In this document: in pieces, positions 46,048 through 54,887 of the stretch | How positions within the stretch are numbered: the stretch's first letter is position 1 | Layout of the letters: every line of letters begins with the position of its first letter | Assembly: GCA_937127125.1 (NCBI GenBank) | Contig: CAKZLO010000034.1 | Span: forward strand, 81,257 to 145,256 | DNA from: an uncultured Ardenticatenia bacterium | Lineage (GTDB): Bacteria; Chloroflexota; Anaerolineae; 4572-78; NAK82 | Direction: 5' to 3' | Length of the DNA stretch: 64,000 nt | Position numbers and translations under genes: made by a program | Notes under the pieces: generated by a model | Told to the model about the DNA's origin: nothing | The model's database searches: none | The model's input: only the letters and a program-made list of their open reading frames with translations

Positions 46048-46989
46048 TCAGTGAGCAGTCTCGGAACGTACGAAATGGCGAATACGCGGGTCGACAATGC
46101 TTTGCACAACATCGATCAGGATGCCGCTGATCACCACCATAACTGCTGTGAAGATGACCGTGCCCAAGATGAGGGGCACATCCACCGTTTCGATCGCCTC
46201 CACAGCCATGCGTCCCACCCCGGGCCAGTTGAACACACGCTCCACCAGCACCACACCCCCAATAAACCATGGGATGTCCATACCAGCCATCGTGATGATC
46301 GGGTTAAGAGCATTAGGAAGCACATGGCGTACGATCACCAGGCGTTCACGCGCTCCCTTGCCACGCGCTGTACGCACATAGTCGTTGGCCAGGACATCAA
46401 GCATGCTAGAGCGCATCATACGCGCGTACCAGGCTGCTCCGCCCAGTCCGGCTGCCAACGCCGGCAGCACCAGGTGGGCTGGGCTGGCTGCGCCCCCCAG
46501 CGGGAAGATAGGGATCAGGTAGCCAAACCAGTACAGCAGAAGCAATCCCAGCCAGAATGGCGGTGTCGAGACACCTAACAGAGCGATGAACATGCCCAGC
46601 CGATCCATCCAGCGGCCGCGTCCGACGGCCGAGGCGATACCCACTGTGAGGCCGATCACCAGCTCAACCAAGATGCCGGCACCGATGAGCGCCAGTGTGT
46701 AGGGGAGACGATTTAAGATAAGCGTGGTCACAGCGATCTGCTTGCGGTAAGAAAACCCTAGATCACCTTGCAGCAGGCGTCCCACATAGCGGAAATACTG
46801 CACCCAAAAAGGTTGATCCAGGCCAAGTTCGTGGCGGATGCGTTCCACCGTCTCAGCGCGGGCGCTCGGCCCAGCGTACATGCGCGCTGGGTCCGCAGGC
46901 AGATAGTAGATCAACACAAATGTGAGCAGAGAGATGCCAATCAGAACAGGGATGGCCTGGATCAAACGGCGTGCTATGAAAGCACCCAT
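46048..46989 (-). CDS. Dipeptide/nickel-type ABC permease, DppB family
   Basis: A 313-residue permease. It begins FIARRLIQAIPVLIGISLLTFVLIYYLP, the usual DppB start, has a periplasmic PADPARMYAG loop and the EAA-like loop DYVRTARGKGARERLVIVRHVLPNAL. It follows the DppC-type gene by 3 nt. No DppD/DppF ATPase gene is present. Confidence 0.94.
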   Translation of the reverse strand: MGAFIARRLIQAIPVLIGISLLTFVLIYYLPADPARMYAGPSARAETVERIRHELGLDQPFWVQYFRYVGRLLQGDLGFSYRKQIAVTTLILNRLPYTLALIGAGILVELVIGLTVGIASAVGRGRWMDRLGMFIALLGVSTPPFWLGLLLLYWFGYLIPIFPLGGAASPAHLVLPALAAGLGGAAWYARMMRSSMLDVLANDYVRTARGKGARERLVIVRHVLPNALNPIITMAGMDIPWFIGGVVLVERVFNWPGVGRMAVEAIETVDVPLILGTVIFTAVMVVISGILIDVVQSIVDPRIRHFVRSETAH

Positions 46990-46992
46990 CGC

Positions 46993-47967
46993 TCACAGCC
47001 TCCCTTTCTGGCTGGGATCCAGTGCATCGCGCAGCCCGTCGCCCAACAGGTTGAAGGCAAAGATGGTCACCATGATGGCTAGGCCGGGGAAGATCACCAG
47101 CCATGGCGCGGTGCGATAGAACGATTGGCCCTGCTGGATGATGCCGCCCCAGCTGGGTGTAGGCGGCTGCACACCGATGCCCAGATAGCTCAGGCTGGCT
47201 TCGAGCATGACATTGGTGGCAATACCCAGTGTGCCCCACACAATAATGGTGGGCACCAGCTGGGGCAGGATGTGACGCGTCAGGGTGTAGCTGCGTGGCG
47301 AACCGAGTGCGCGCGAGGCCACCACGAAATCGCGCTCACGCAATGCAACTACCTGGCCGTAAATCACCCGCGCGATCCATGTCCAGTACACCAACCCGAT
47401 GACGAGGATGATAATCCACATGCTGGGCTTCAGGATAGCCACCAGAGTCATCGCCAGCAGCAGCGTGGGGAAAGCCATCATAATATCGGTAAAACGCATC
47501 AGGATCGTTTCTAGCGGATTGCCGAAAAAGCCGGCTACGGAGCCAATGAAGGTACCAATAGCAACAGCCAGCGCGTTAGCCAACACACCTACTATCAGGC
47601 TGACGCGCGCGCCGTATAAGATGCGACTGAGGAGATCGCGTCCATTGGGATCGGTGCCGAGCGGGAAGCGCAAGCTCCCATCTGTTACGAGGGTACTTGG
47701 CACTGGCTGCCCCCCCTTGGTCAGGCCGTCACGATATTGCTTGGTGGGGTCGTGCGGTGACAGCACCGGCGCAAAGATAGCTGCCAGCACGATCAAACCA
47801 ATCAACACGGCGCCCAACATTGCGGCACGGTCGCGACGCAACCGTCGCCATGTCATTGTCAGGTAGCTGTCGCTGACGACGATGTGTTCAGCAACGCGTG
47901 CATCGATCGCGCACGTTGTCGGCTTAGCCGATTCTCGTTCCTGCAAGTCCGATGAAGCGACTGCCAA
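46993..47967 (-). CDS. Dipeptide-type ABC permease, DppC family
   Basis: A 324-residue permease with a longer N-terminal cytoplasmic region. It has RDRAAMLGAVLIGLIVLAAIFAP, HDPTKQYRDGLT, the LGTDPNGRDLLSRILYGARVSL signature, the EAA loop DFVVASRALGSPRSYTLTRHILP, and a C-terminal [18 protein letters not shown] tail typical of DppC. It is the first permease gene after the binding-protein gene. Confidence 0.95.
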   Translation of the reverse strand: MAVASSDLQERESAKPTTCAIDARVAEHIVVSDSYLTMTWRRLRRDRAAMLGAVLIGLIVLAAIFAPVLSPHDPTKQYRDGLTKGGQPVPSTLVTDGSLRFPLGTDPNGRDLLSRILYGARVSLIVGVLANALAVAIGTFIGSVAGFFGNPLETILMRFTDIMMAFPTLLLAMTLVAILKPSMWIIILVIGLVYWTWIARVIYGQVVALRERDFVVASRALGSPRSYTLTRHILPQLVPTIIVWGTLGIATNVMLEASLSYLGIGVQPPTPSWGGIIQQGQSFYRTAPWLVIFPGLAIMVTIFAFNLLGDGLRDALDPSQKGRL

Positions 47968-47998
47968 GTGCTCTTAAACCTCCGACCTGCCCTGGGGT

Positions 47999-48041
47999 AT
48001 CCTCACCCTCCTCTCACCAGATACAGGAGGAGGGCGAGGAT
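47999..48041 (-). other. Hairpin downstream of the Dpp binding-protein gene
   Basis: A 15-bp stem with one mismatch (47999-48013 with 48027-48041) around a 13-nt loop, between the binding-protein stop (48098) and the DppC start (47967). No U-tract follows. Confidence 0.7.
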
Positions 48042-48097
48042 GAACAGTTCTACCAGAGAGCGCATTCGGGAAAGAAGCTTATCCTTGCCTGATCAGC

Positions 48098-49706
48098 TCA
48101 CTGTTCCAGCCACATTGTTTCGTACCGCAGCGAGTGCTCCGGGTGAGTAAGTGTCGCCTCGCCACGCAGTTTCTCAGAGTGCGCCACTGTGTACACGCCG
48201 TTGAAGATGGGTACCCAAACGGCATCATCCATAAGCGCCCGGAACAGCTCTTTGTACCCCTGCAGGCGCTTCTCGCGGTCAGTGATGGTCAACAGCTCCA
48301 TCGCCTTGGCATGCAGTTCCTTATTGCAATAACGCGACCAGTTCCAGCCGCCGGGCACATTGGAGTCACAACCCAGTATCGGGCCATAGAAATCGTCCGG
48401 ATCGGGGTAGTCCTGGATCCAGGCCAACCCGCCCGACCAAGTGAGCGGTGTACGACCGTTGCCTGCATCATCAATCACGTTGGGCGCAGCCAGCGTGTTG
48501 ATCGTGAGCTTGATCCCAATCTGCGCCAGATCTTCCTGGAACGACTCGCACAATTTGGGCTGCGGCTCGACAGCGATGCATTCGATGCTGGTCTCAAAGC
48601 CATCGGGGTAGCCAGCTTCGGCCAGCAACGCCTTGGCCTTCTCCGGGTTGTAGTCATAGCCCTTGTAATCTGGGTCGTATCCTGGCATCAGCGGAGGCAG
48701 TATCTGGTTAGCCACCGTGCCACGGCCATTCAGCAGCTGGATAATACGCTCTTTGTCGATGGCGTGGTTGAGGGCACGGCGCACCAACACATTGTCGAAA
48801 GGAGGCCACGTCACGTTGATGGCGATATAGATGGTGCTGACTTGCGGCTGGATCTCGATGCGGTCTTGCCACGCCGGGTCATTAGAGATGCGTGTCCACT
48901 CAGCACCGGGTGGAGGATCGCCCATCAAGTGGATCTCGCCCGTCTCCAGGCGCAGCAGTGCCACATCCGGTTCGACGCCTACCTCAATCTTGACCTGATC
49001 CAGGTAAGGGAGACCTTCATAAGAAGTACTCGGGATTACGCTCAAAGATTAGGTACTGACCGGGCTGCCACTCCTTGAAGAAGAAGGGGCCGGTTCCCAC
49101 CGGATTGTGCCCGAAGTTGGCAGGGTCTTTTTCCACTTCTTCCTTGGGCACAACGTAGGCGAAGTTGAGAGCAATCTTGTTCAGGAAGGTAACATCCGGC
49201 TGGGTCAGTGTGAACTGAACGGTGTACTTATCCAATGCCTTGATGCCTTCCACTGTGGTCGCCTTGCCGTCAATGAACTCCTGCGCCCCCTTAATACCCA
49301 GGTAGAAACCAGCACCAGGGCTGGTGGTCTTGGGGTCCAGGACACGGGTGAGGGTGTATACCACATCATCGGCGGTGAGCTCGCGACCATTGTGGAACTT
49401 GACACCTTGGCGCAGTTTGAAGGTGTACACTGTGCCATCGGCGCTCACTTCGGGCATCGCTTCGGCCAGCCGTGGCAGCAGGTTGGTGGTATCGTCGTAG
49501 TCGAGCAGGCCATCAAAGACCATTTTGACTGCTGGCCAGTTGGTCCAGTCATATGCAATCGCTGGGTCAAGCGTGGCCAAGTCGTCCTTGTACGCCACCA
49601 CGATCGCGCCGCCGCGCTGTGGCTCAGCCGCTTGGGCCGGGCCCGGCCAGGCGGTGATCAGCAAGGCCAGAATGATCAGCAGACTGAAGAAAGATAGCTT
49701 GCGCAT
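48098..49706 (-). pseudogene. Family 5 (Dpp/Opp-type) substrate-binding protein gene, single-base frameshift
   Basis: Two adjoining frames make one family 5 binding protein. The N-terminal part (49017-49706) has a signal peptide ending PAQA, RGGAIVVAYKDDLATLDPAIAYDWTNW and VKFHNGRELTADDVVYTL, and breaks off at NPEYFL. The C-terminal part (48098 to about 49017) continues with EGLPYLDQVKIEVG through YNPEKAKALLAEAGYPDGF. Removing one T in the run near 49021 restores EYFYEGLPYLD and a complete protein of about 536 residues. Both halves look well conserved, so this is either a recent mutation or a sequence error. It would capture peptide- or amide-like substrates for the adjoining permeases. Confidence 0.88.
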
Positions 49707-50054
49707 AGTGCATTCCCTTCCTGTGAGTGTAGTTGAAATGAATATTGGGATCAGTCTCAGCTATTGCAGCTGCTACCTGCCACGATGTTGCGCTTTCCTG
49801 CAGCTTCACGACCCGGGCACTCGCGTCACGCAAGATGCAATTACGTTGAACTTCGCCAGTCAAGCGGTAACCTTCGCCGTACAAACCTGTGCGATGCCGA
49901 CCCAATTGGTGCGCCACGACGCACATTGTTCCACCGCGTCTGGCATACGGATTATAAAAAGCTATTATAGTCTGGAATGATTGGACGGCAAATCTATTGT
50001 TTTCTCCAATGACTGTTCAGTGTTGTGCAGAAGTACAACCCTGTAGCACACCGA
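49707..50054. other. Intergenic region (348 nt)
   Basis: It lies upstream of the binding-protein gene and downstream of the alkyltransferase-like gene. Apart from the promoter at 49964-49991 I see no gene or conserved element. Confidence 0.5.
49964..49991 (-). promoter_or_regulatory. Promoter of the Dpp/formamidase operon
   Basis: On the minus strand TTGCCG (49986-49991), a 16-bp spacer and TATAAT (49964-49969). It is about 260 nt from the start codon of the binding-protein gene, a long leader. Confidence 0.5.
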
Positions 50055-50378
50055 TCAAACCAGCTCGGGACCATCCCAGCCAACGGCGGCGAAGTCCACA
50101 CGTCCTTCGTGATCGAACTGGATGCCCTCCTCTTGTAGCAGCTGACGCTGCAGAGCGCTGCCTGCGCCACCGCTGCGAGGGCTTACCTTGCCATGTCGGT
50201 TGATCACGCGCTGCCATGGGACGTCACTGTCGAATGGCAAGGCAGCCAAGGCGTAGCCAACCATACGTGCTGTGCATCCTCCCACGAGGGCGGCTATCTG
50301 GCCATAAGTAGCCACCTTACCCGGCGGAATCTGGCGCACTATGGCATAGATACGTTCGTAAAGCGGGGTGTCCTGCAC
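50055..50378 (-). CDS. Alkyltransferase-like protein (ATL), MGMT family without catalytic Cys
   Basis: A 107-residue protein of the O6-alkylguanine-DNA alkyltransferase fold. It has VRQIPPGKVATYGQIAALVG and MVGYALAALP with the arginine-finger-type helix region, and then PWQRVINRHGKV. The usual PCHR nucleophile motif reads P-W-Q-R (Trp55), so it cannot transfer alkyl groups. ATL proteins bind O6-alkylguanine and hand the lesion to nucleotide excision repair. The length is that of the DNA-binding domain alone. Together with the AlkD-like gene at 29 kb it suggests alkylation exposure. Confidence 0.93.
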   Translation of the reverse strand: MQDTPLYERIYAIVRQIPPGKVATYGQIAALVGGCTARMVGYALAALPFDSDVPWQRVINRHGKVSPRSGGAGSALQRQLLQEEGIQFDHEGRVDFAAVGWDGPELV

Positions 50379-50516
50379 CGCGATAGCTCAGTGCCTCCCA
50401 AGGAGAGGTCTGCCAGAGAATTTCCACTCCTGCACACTGTTTGCGAGAACGCCCTGCAGATGCACAGGCTTTCTATCGTCCGCTCGCTCAGTCAGCCGGT
50501 TCCAGGCCTGCAAATC

Positions 50517-50738
50517 TCATTTGCGGATGATCGGCAGGTAGATCGTGGCGCCGACATGGCTACTATACCATGTGCCGATGATGCTGTCCAGCTCCAATAC
50601 ACCTTGGACCTCGTGTCCACCGCCTCCGGCCAGCACGCTCCAGTCGACTGTCAGCGGCCCGGCAGCCACGCCTGCTCCGGCTAATACCAGCCCGACCAAG
50701 GTCGCGGTGATCACACTCGTCAAAGCCAGTTGTTTCAT
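50517..50738 (-). CDS. Small secreted protein with YLPxhxK tail
   Basis: A 73-residue protein with a signal peptide (LALTSVITATLVGLVLAGAGVAAG) and a mature part of about 48 residues containing GGGGHEVQGVLELDSIIGTW and ending ATIYLPIIRK. It resembles a minimal form of Chloroflexota secreted proteins with a VLAGGGG-type segment and a YLP-Arg/Lys terminus. The function is unknown. It lies 12 nt downstream of the large fibre-like protein gene in the same direction. Confidence 0.6.
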   Translation of the reverse strand: MKQLALTSVITATLVGLVLAGAGVAAGPLTVDWSVLAGGGGHEVQGVLELDSIIGTWYSSHVGATIYLPIIRK

Positions 50739-50750
50739 TGCGTTGTCCTC

Positions 50751-52295
50751 TCAGCGCAACATGACCAGCATGGTGATGTCACCCTTTCCTGCCTCCAGGC
50801 TGCCCAGTGCCTTGCCGATTATCGTGCCGACGGGCGGGGCGTCGCCGGCACGCATAGCGTGACCAGGGGTATTGGACGCCACCAGCAGGTCGCCCGGCTG
50901 GATAGCACCATTTTCGGCGCTGGCCTTGACCGGCACCATGCCGACCAGCGCCAGCAGCGGGCGCGTGTCAGAGCGCTCACCGTCGTCGTTGTCGGCCAAG
51001 TCGTTATTGTTCATAGTAATCGCAGGGTTTGTGGAAATAACACCCGCCACCAGTGGCGAGAACGCCTCGCGGCTCAACCGGAAGGCACCCGGATCGTCTG
51101 GGTCGATGATCACTACGTCGCCCGGCTCGAGTGCGTCGCGGCTGTCGATGCGCTCAGCGACATCCGCGCCGGCCCCCGTGTTGAAACAGCTTGCACCCAA
51201 GCCACAGTTGTACGAGCCGTCGGCATACACGTAGCCATCATTGGTGATGTGGAAACGCCGATTGCTGGAAGGGGCAGTATCGTACAGCTCCATCAGTGTG
51301 CTCTGGCCTTCCCCGCGAAAGGCGGTGCCGGTAGTCACAGAGGCAAATACTCCAACCGTGCCACCTTCGCCACGCACTCCGTAATTGCCCTGAGACCTGC
51401 CATACACGCCCACGTTGTCGCGGCTGGAGCCCCACACACCAGCACGGGTTGTGCTCAGGCCGACCACACCCACCGGTCCACTCGGTGTGGATGTGCCGGT
51501 GCTGCTGCCGCCGACGGCGCGGATGGCATTGTTGTTCGTGCTGGTGGCGTAAATACCATAACCCCAGTTGGCACTGAAGTTACCGCCGTGATGATAGTGG
51601 GTGCTGCTGCTCGTCGTCGCCCAGATGCCGTGACCACCTTCGCTGGTGAAGTAGCCTCCGGTGCCTTGGATCGAGCTGCCGCGCACGGCGTAGGTGGTAT
51701 CGCTGGTGGCGTAGACACCCATGCCCATGCTTGAGGCACGCACTGCGCTGCTGGTAGCAGTGTGCACATAGATGCCGTTCGTTGTGCCCAACCAGGACCC
51801 GGCCGTATTCTCGACATTGACGATAGCGTTGCCCAACGTCGTGCCAGAGGTGGCGCCGCGCACATAAGCTTGCGGCCGCAGGCTCAGCGCGTAAGGCACT
51901 GGCAGTATCTCCTGACATGCCATCGGCGTGCCCTCTACGTCCAATCGGAGCCATACGCCATCACCCATGAACATGTGGAGTGGCACACTGATCGCAACGC
52001 TGAAGCGGCCGTCTGTCACCGGCACCGAACCGAGTGGGATGCTGTCCAGCGGTGCACTACAGCTGACATCTGAGTACAGACGCACTGTCATAACTCGGCT
52101 GCCGGTGACGGGTACGCCACCCTCGCGCAATTCACCTTGATAGTTGATCTTGCTGGCAACTGCGGCGGCGCCAGAGATATCAGCTTCGCCTTCGGGTGCC
52201 TGCGCCAGCGCCATCCTGACTGCCCACGTGACCAATAACAGCACAAGAGTGGCAATCATTGAGGCTGACCATGCACGTAATGCTGCGAGTCCCAT
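50751..52295 (-). CDS. Secreted fibre-like repeat protein of unknown function
   Basis: A 514-residue protein. The ATG at 52295 has an ideal AAGGAGGG Shine-Dalgarno 6 nt upstream; the longer frame to 52325 has none. A signal peptide (residues 1-31) is followed by KINYQGELREGGVPVTGSRVMTVRLY, and residues 160-360 are Gly/Ser/Thr/Tyr-rich repeats resembling short beta-helix or tail-fibre turns (GVYATS, GIYATS, GVWGSS, GVYGRS). The C-terminal domain has DVAERIDSRDALEPGDVV, SPLVAGVIS, VPVKASAENGAIQPGDLLVASNTPGHAMRA and GTIIGKALG. I cannot name a function; a surface fibre is the best description. Confidence 0.72.
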   Translation of the reverse strand: MGLAALRAWSASMIATLVLLLVTWAVRMALAQAPEGEADISGAAAVASKINYQGELREGGVPVTGSRVMTVRLYSDVSCSAPLDSIPLGSVPVTDGRFSVAISVPLHMFMGDGVWLRLDVEGTPMACQEILPVPYALSLRPQAYVRGATSGTTLGNAIVNVENTAGSWLGTTNGIYVHTATSSAVRASSMGMGVYATSDTTYAVRGSSIQGTGGYFTSEGGHGIWATTSSSTHYHHGGNFSANWGYGIYATSTNNNAIRAVGGSSTGTSTPSGPVGVVGLSTTRAGVWGSSRDNVGVYGRSQGNYGVRGEGGTVGVFASVTTGTAFRGEGQSTLMELYDTAPSSNRRFHITNDGYVYADGSYNCGLGASCFNTGAGADVAERIDSRDALEPGDVVIIDPDDPGAFRLSREAFSPLVAGVISTNPAITMNNNDLADNDDGERSDTRPLLALVGMVPVKASAENGAIQPGDLLVASNTPGHAMRAGDAPPVGTIIGKALGSLEAGKGDITMLVMLR

Positions 52296-52470
52296 CTTGT
52301 CCCTCCTTATTCTGTATGTGGGCACCTATTCTGCCAAGATCATGACCCGACATCGCTCCCCATCGGGAGCCGATAGTGAACAGAGACTAACCTGCATCAG
52401 TTGGACTCACGATTCATAATGCTGCTGCACCGAGCTGGCCAGAAGAGACTGTTTTATCCCTCACCCCCTA

Positions 52471-54345
52471 TCAGTATCCCCAGCGCAGCGCCTGGCGCCA
52501 CGCCCATGCCGCACCATCCTCGTTGCCTTGCGCCTCGTACGCCCGAGCTAGGTGGTAGAAGGCCACACCGTCGGTGGCATCAAGGTCAACTGCTCGCTCA
52601 AGGGCCACAATGCCCTCCGCCAAACGACCCTGCCGGAGCAATACGATCCCCAGTGCGCGATGTGTAAGACCAATCGTGGGTGCCAGTTCCAGTGCGCGCC
52701 GGTAAGCTGCCTCGGCAGGTGCAAGGTAACCGTGATGTGCAAGAAGGTCGCCTTGCAGTGCCCAGACCACGGCATCTGTCGGCTCCAGTGCGGCTGCGGT
52801 TGCCAGCTGCCGTTCGGCAGCAGCTACATCCCCCAGCGCCAGGAGCTGGCCGGCGAGCAGTCGACGGTATTCACCCGACACCGGCCACAGAGCGACCGCA
52901 CGCTCGGCTGCCGCCGGTCGTTCGTTCGCTGCCAAGCTGCCATTCAAAGCCTGCCAGGCAGCCACGTCGGCCAGCAGTGGACGAGCGCAGAGCAGACCGA
53001 TCAGCACAACCGTGACCGATGCTGGCACAACCACTGGCAGCCACCCTTTGATACGACCAGTTAGCTCGTGTCCGGTTTCCCCGGCATCTGGTATTGGGGC
53101 ATCTTGGCAGCTCTGCATGTAAGTCCCCCAAGCTGGCAGCAATCCGCGCCCAAGCGCTGCCACCAGGCCGAGCAACAACCAGGCTACCGTCGTGCTCGTA
53201 ACCGTCTCCACTCCGGCCTGCATATCGACGAAATGGCCGCTCAGCGCGGCCGCTAGCGTTGCCCAAGTCAGCTGCACAGTTTGATCGCCTGTGCGCACGT
53301 TGCGCCACACCAGCCAACCGCTCGTGACCCATAACCCACCCAAGGCCATTACGCCCGCAATGCCTGATGTCAGCGCTGTGTCGAGCCACATGTTGTGTAA
53401 CCGGTCGACGACCACGCCACGCCCTTGATAATAGACCAGTTGGGGTGGATAGGCAGGGGCGAAGACGGCACGCGTGGTCTCCGGACCGTAGCCCAGCCAA
53501 GGACGCCGCAAGATCAGGGGCAAGCTGGCGCGCCATATAGTCCAGCGTGCGCTGACGGATCCCTCATCGGCACGCGCCAGCACGACCCCGGTGGCAACGG
53601 CCGTCGCTGCCACGGTCGTCGCGGCAATGCCCAGCGCCAGGGACGTGCGGTTTGCGCTAATTAGCCGGATGACAATGAAAACCAACCCTGCAATGACCAG
53701 ACCGGCCCAGGCACTGCGCACACCCGTGAGAGCCAGACAAGCCAGCTGACCGCTCAAAAGCAGCCCATATTGCCAGTGCCAGGCTGTCCTCAGCAGGCAT
53801 CTCAGTGTCACCGGAATGATTATCACCAGGTAAGAGGCCAGAAAGTTGGGGCGCCCCAATGTCGAGAGGACGGACGAGATGGCGTCGGATTGCCATTGCA
53901 GCGGGTCCGGGCCCACCGCCTGCCATAGGCCGTAGAGCGTGACGGGTGCGCCGCCCCAGGCCAGCACGTTCAGCAGTCGCTCAGCCTGCGTATGGGTGTG
54001 CAGTCCAAATGCCACCGCCATGAACAGTCCCAAGACGGCCAGCTGGATGAGCAATCCCTGTTGGCGCGCGTGACCGCCCCAGAAACTGAGCGTTGGGTTG
54101 ATGGAGAAGAAGGTGGCTAGAACGAGCGTCGCACCAAAACCCAGCACAGGCCAGATAAGCGGCGAGGGCACACTGGACGGAGCGATAGGAGTGGAAGGCC
54201 TGCTGGTTCGCCTCAGCGCCATAGGTCCTGCCAGCAGCGCCAGCATTAGTACAAGTGCTGCCTTGGGCAAATCAAAGGCACTGCTCCCCCACGGATTGAG
54301 AACCAACGGCACCAGAAACGCAGCCAACAACCAGACAAGCTCCAC
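52471..54345 (-). CDS. O-antigen ligase-type (Wzy_C) membrane protein fused to TPR repeats
   Basis: A 624-residue protein with about ten membrane helices. The Wzy_C region has RPNFLASYLVIIIPV and WLGYGPETTRAVFAP with RLHNMWLDTALTSGI, which are conserved in O-antigen ligases and polymerases. Residues 500-620 carry tetratricopeptide repeats (AEAAYRRALELAPTIGLTHRALGIVLLRQG, then AIVALERAVDLDATDGVAFYHLARAYEAQG). It probably acts in surface polysaccharide ligation or polymerisation or as a glycoprotein O-oligosaccharyltransferase. An extended -10 element (TGATATAAT, minus strand, 54454-54462) lies upstream. Confidence 0.9.
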   Translation of the reverse strand: MELVWLLAAFLVPLVLNPWGSSAFDLPKAALVLMLALLAGPMALRRTSRPSTPIAPSSVPSPLIWPVLGFGATLVLATFFSINPTLSFWGGHARQQGLLIQLAVLGLFMAVAFGLHTHTQAERLLNVLAWGGAPVTLYGLWQAVGPDPLQWQSDAISSVLSTLGRPNFLASYLVIIIPVTLRCLLRTAWHWQYGLLLSGQLACLALTGVRSAWAGLVIAGLVFIVIRLISANRTSLALGIAATTVAATAVATGVVLARADEGSVSARWTIWRASLPLILRRPWLGYGPETTRAVFAPAYPPQLVYYQGRGVVVDRLHNMWLDTALTSGIAGVMALGGLWVTSGWLVWRNVRTGDQTVQLTWATLAAALSGHFVDMQAGVETVTSTTVAWLLLGLVAALGRGLLPAWGTYMQSCQDAPIPDAGETGHELTGRIKGWLPVVVPASVTVVLIGLLCARPLLADVAAWQALNGSLAANERPAAAERAVALWPVSGEYRRLLAGQLLALGDVAAAERQLATAAALEPTDAVVWALQGDLLAHHGYLAPAEAAYRRALELAPTIGLTHRALGIVLLRQGRLAEGIVALERAVDLDATDGVAFYHLARAYEAQGNEDGAAWAWRQALRWGY

Positions 54346-54887
54346 AGCGTCACTCCTATGGACTGGTAATGAGCGACTGGGTTGGATACAGCCTGTGGCC
54401 GCCTTTGGCTGGGAGGGGGCAATTGTGGGGGCGGTCAGATGGTAATTTTAATTATTATATCACAGATTGGGAGTAAAGGTTACCCCTTTTTCCGAGAATG
54501 GCAGTGGGCCGTGTATGACCAGAGGACATACTATCGGACGGCTTTGCCGACAAGGCATAGTCCAACCGCACGCACAATACGTTTTCCCGCGGTGGCAGCT
54601 CTCTGGCTATTCATGGGCACCCTGCTAAGTGGAATTTGGTAGGTCTCGCGATGAATGCGTTCGTCAGACGAGGGGTGGGCAGCGGAATCGGTTCAGCCGG
54701 ATGGGAACAAATTGCCTGTCACCAGCGTCTGTAATAAGATAAGGTATGTATCTGGGTAACAGGTCTAATGTCCCTGAGATCGGGGCGATGGAACTTGTTT
54801 GTATAAGCATCCTGTCTTCCCACGCGGTCTGCAGCGGGGAAGAAAACCGAGTTTAAGCGCTATTCTGGTTGAGGAGGATCTCTTACC
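54346..54887. other. Intergenic region (542 nt)
   Basis: It separates the divergent Wzy_C gene and the secreted protein gene. It has the extended -10 element for the Wzy_C gene around 54454-54462. I see no gene, repeat or RNA signature in the remainder. Confidence 0.5.

Noticed and set aside
50381-50460. GCGATAGCTCAGT, resembling the start of a tRNA
   Set aside because: No pairing acceptor arm, no anticodon stem and no T-loop GTTCRA follow within 90 nt.
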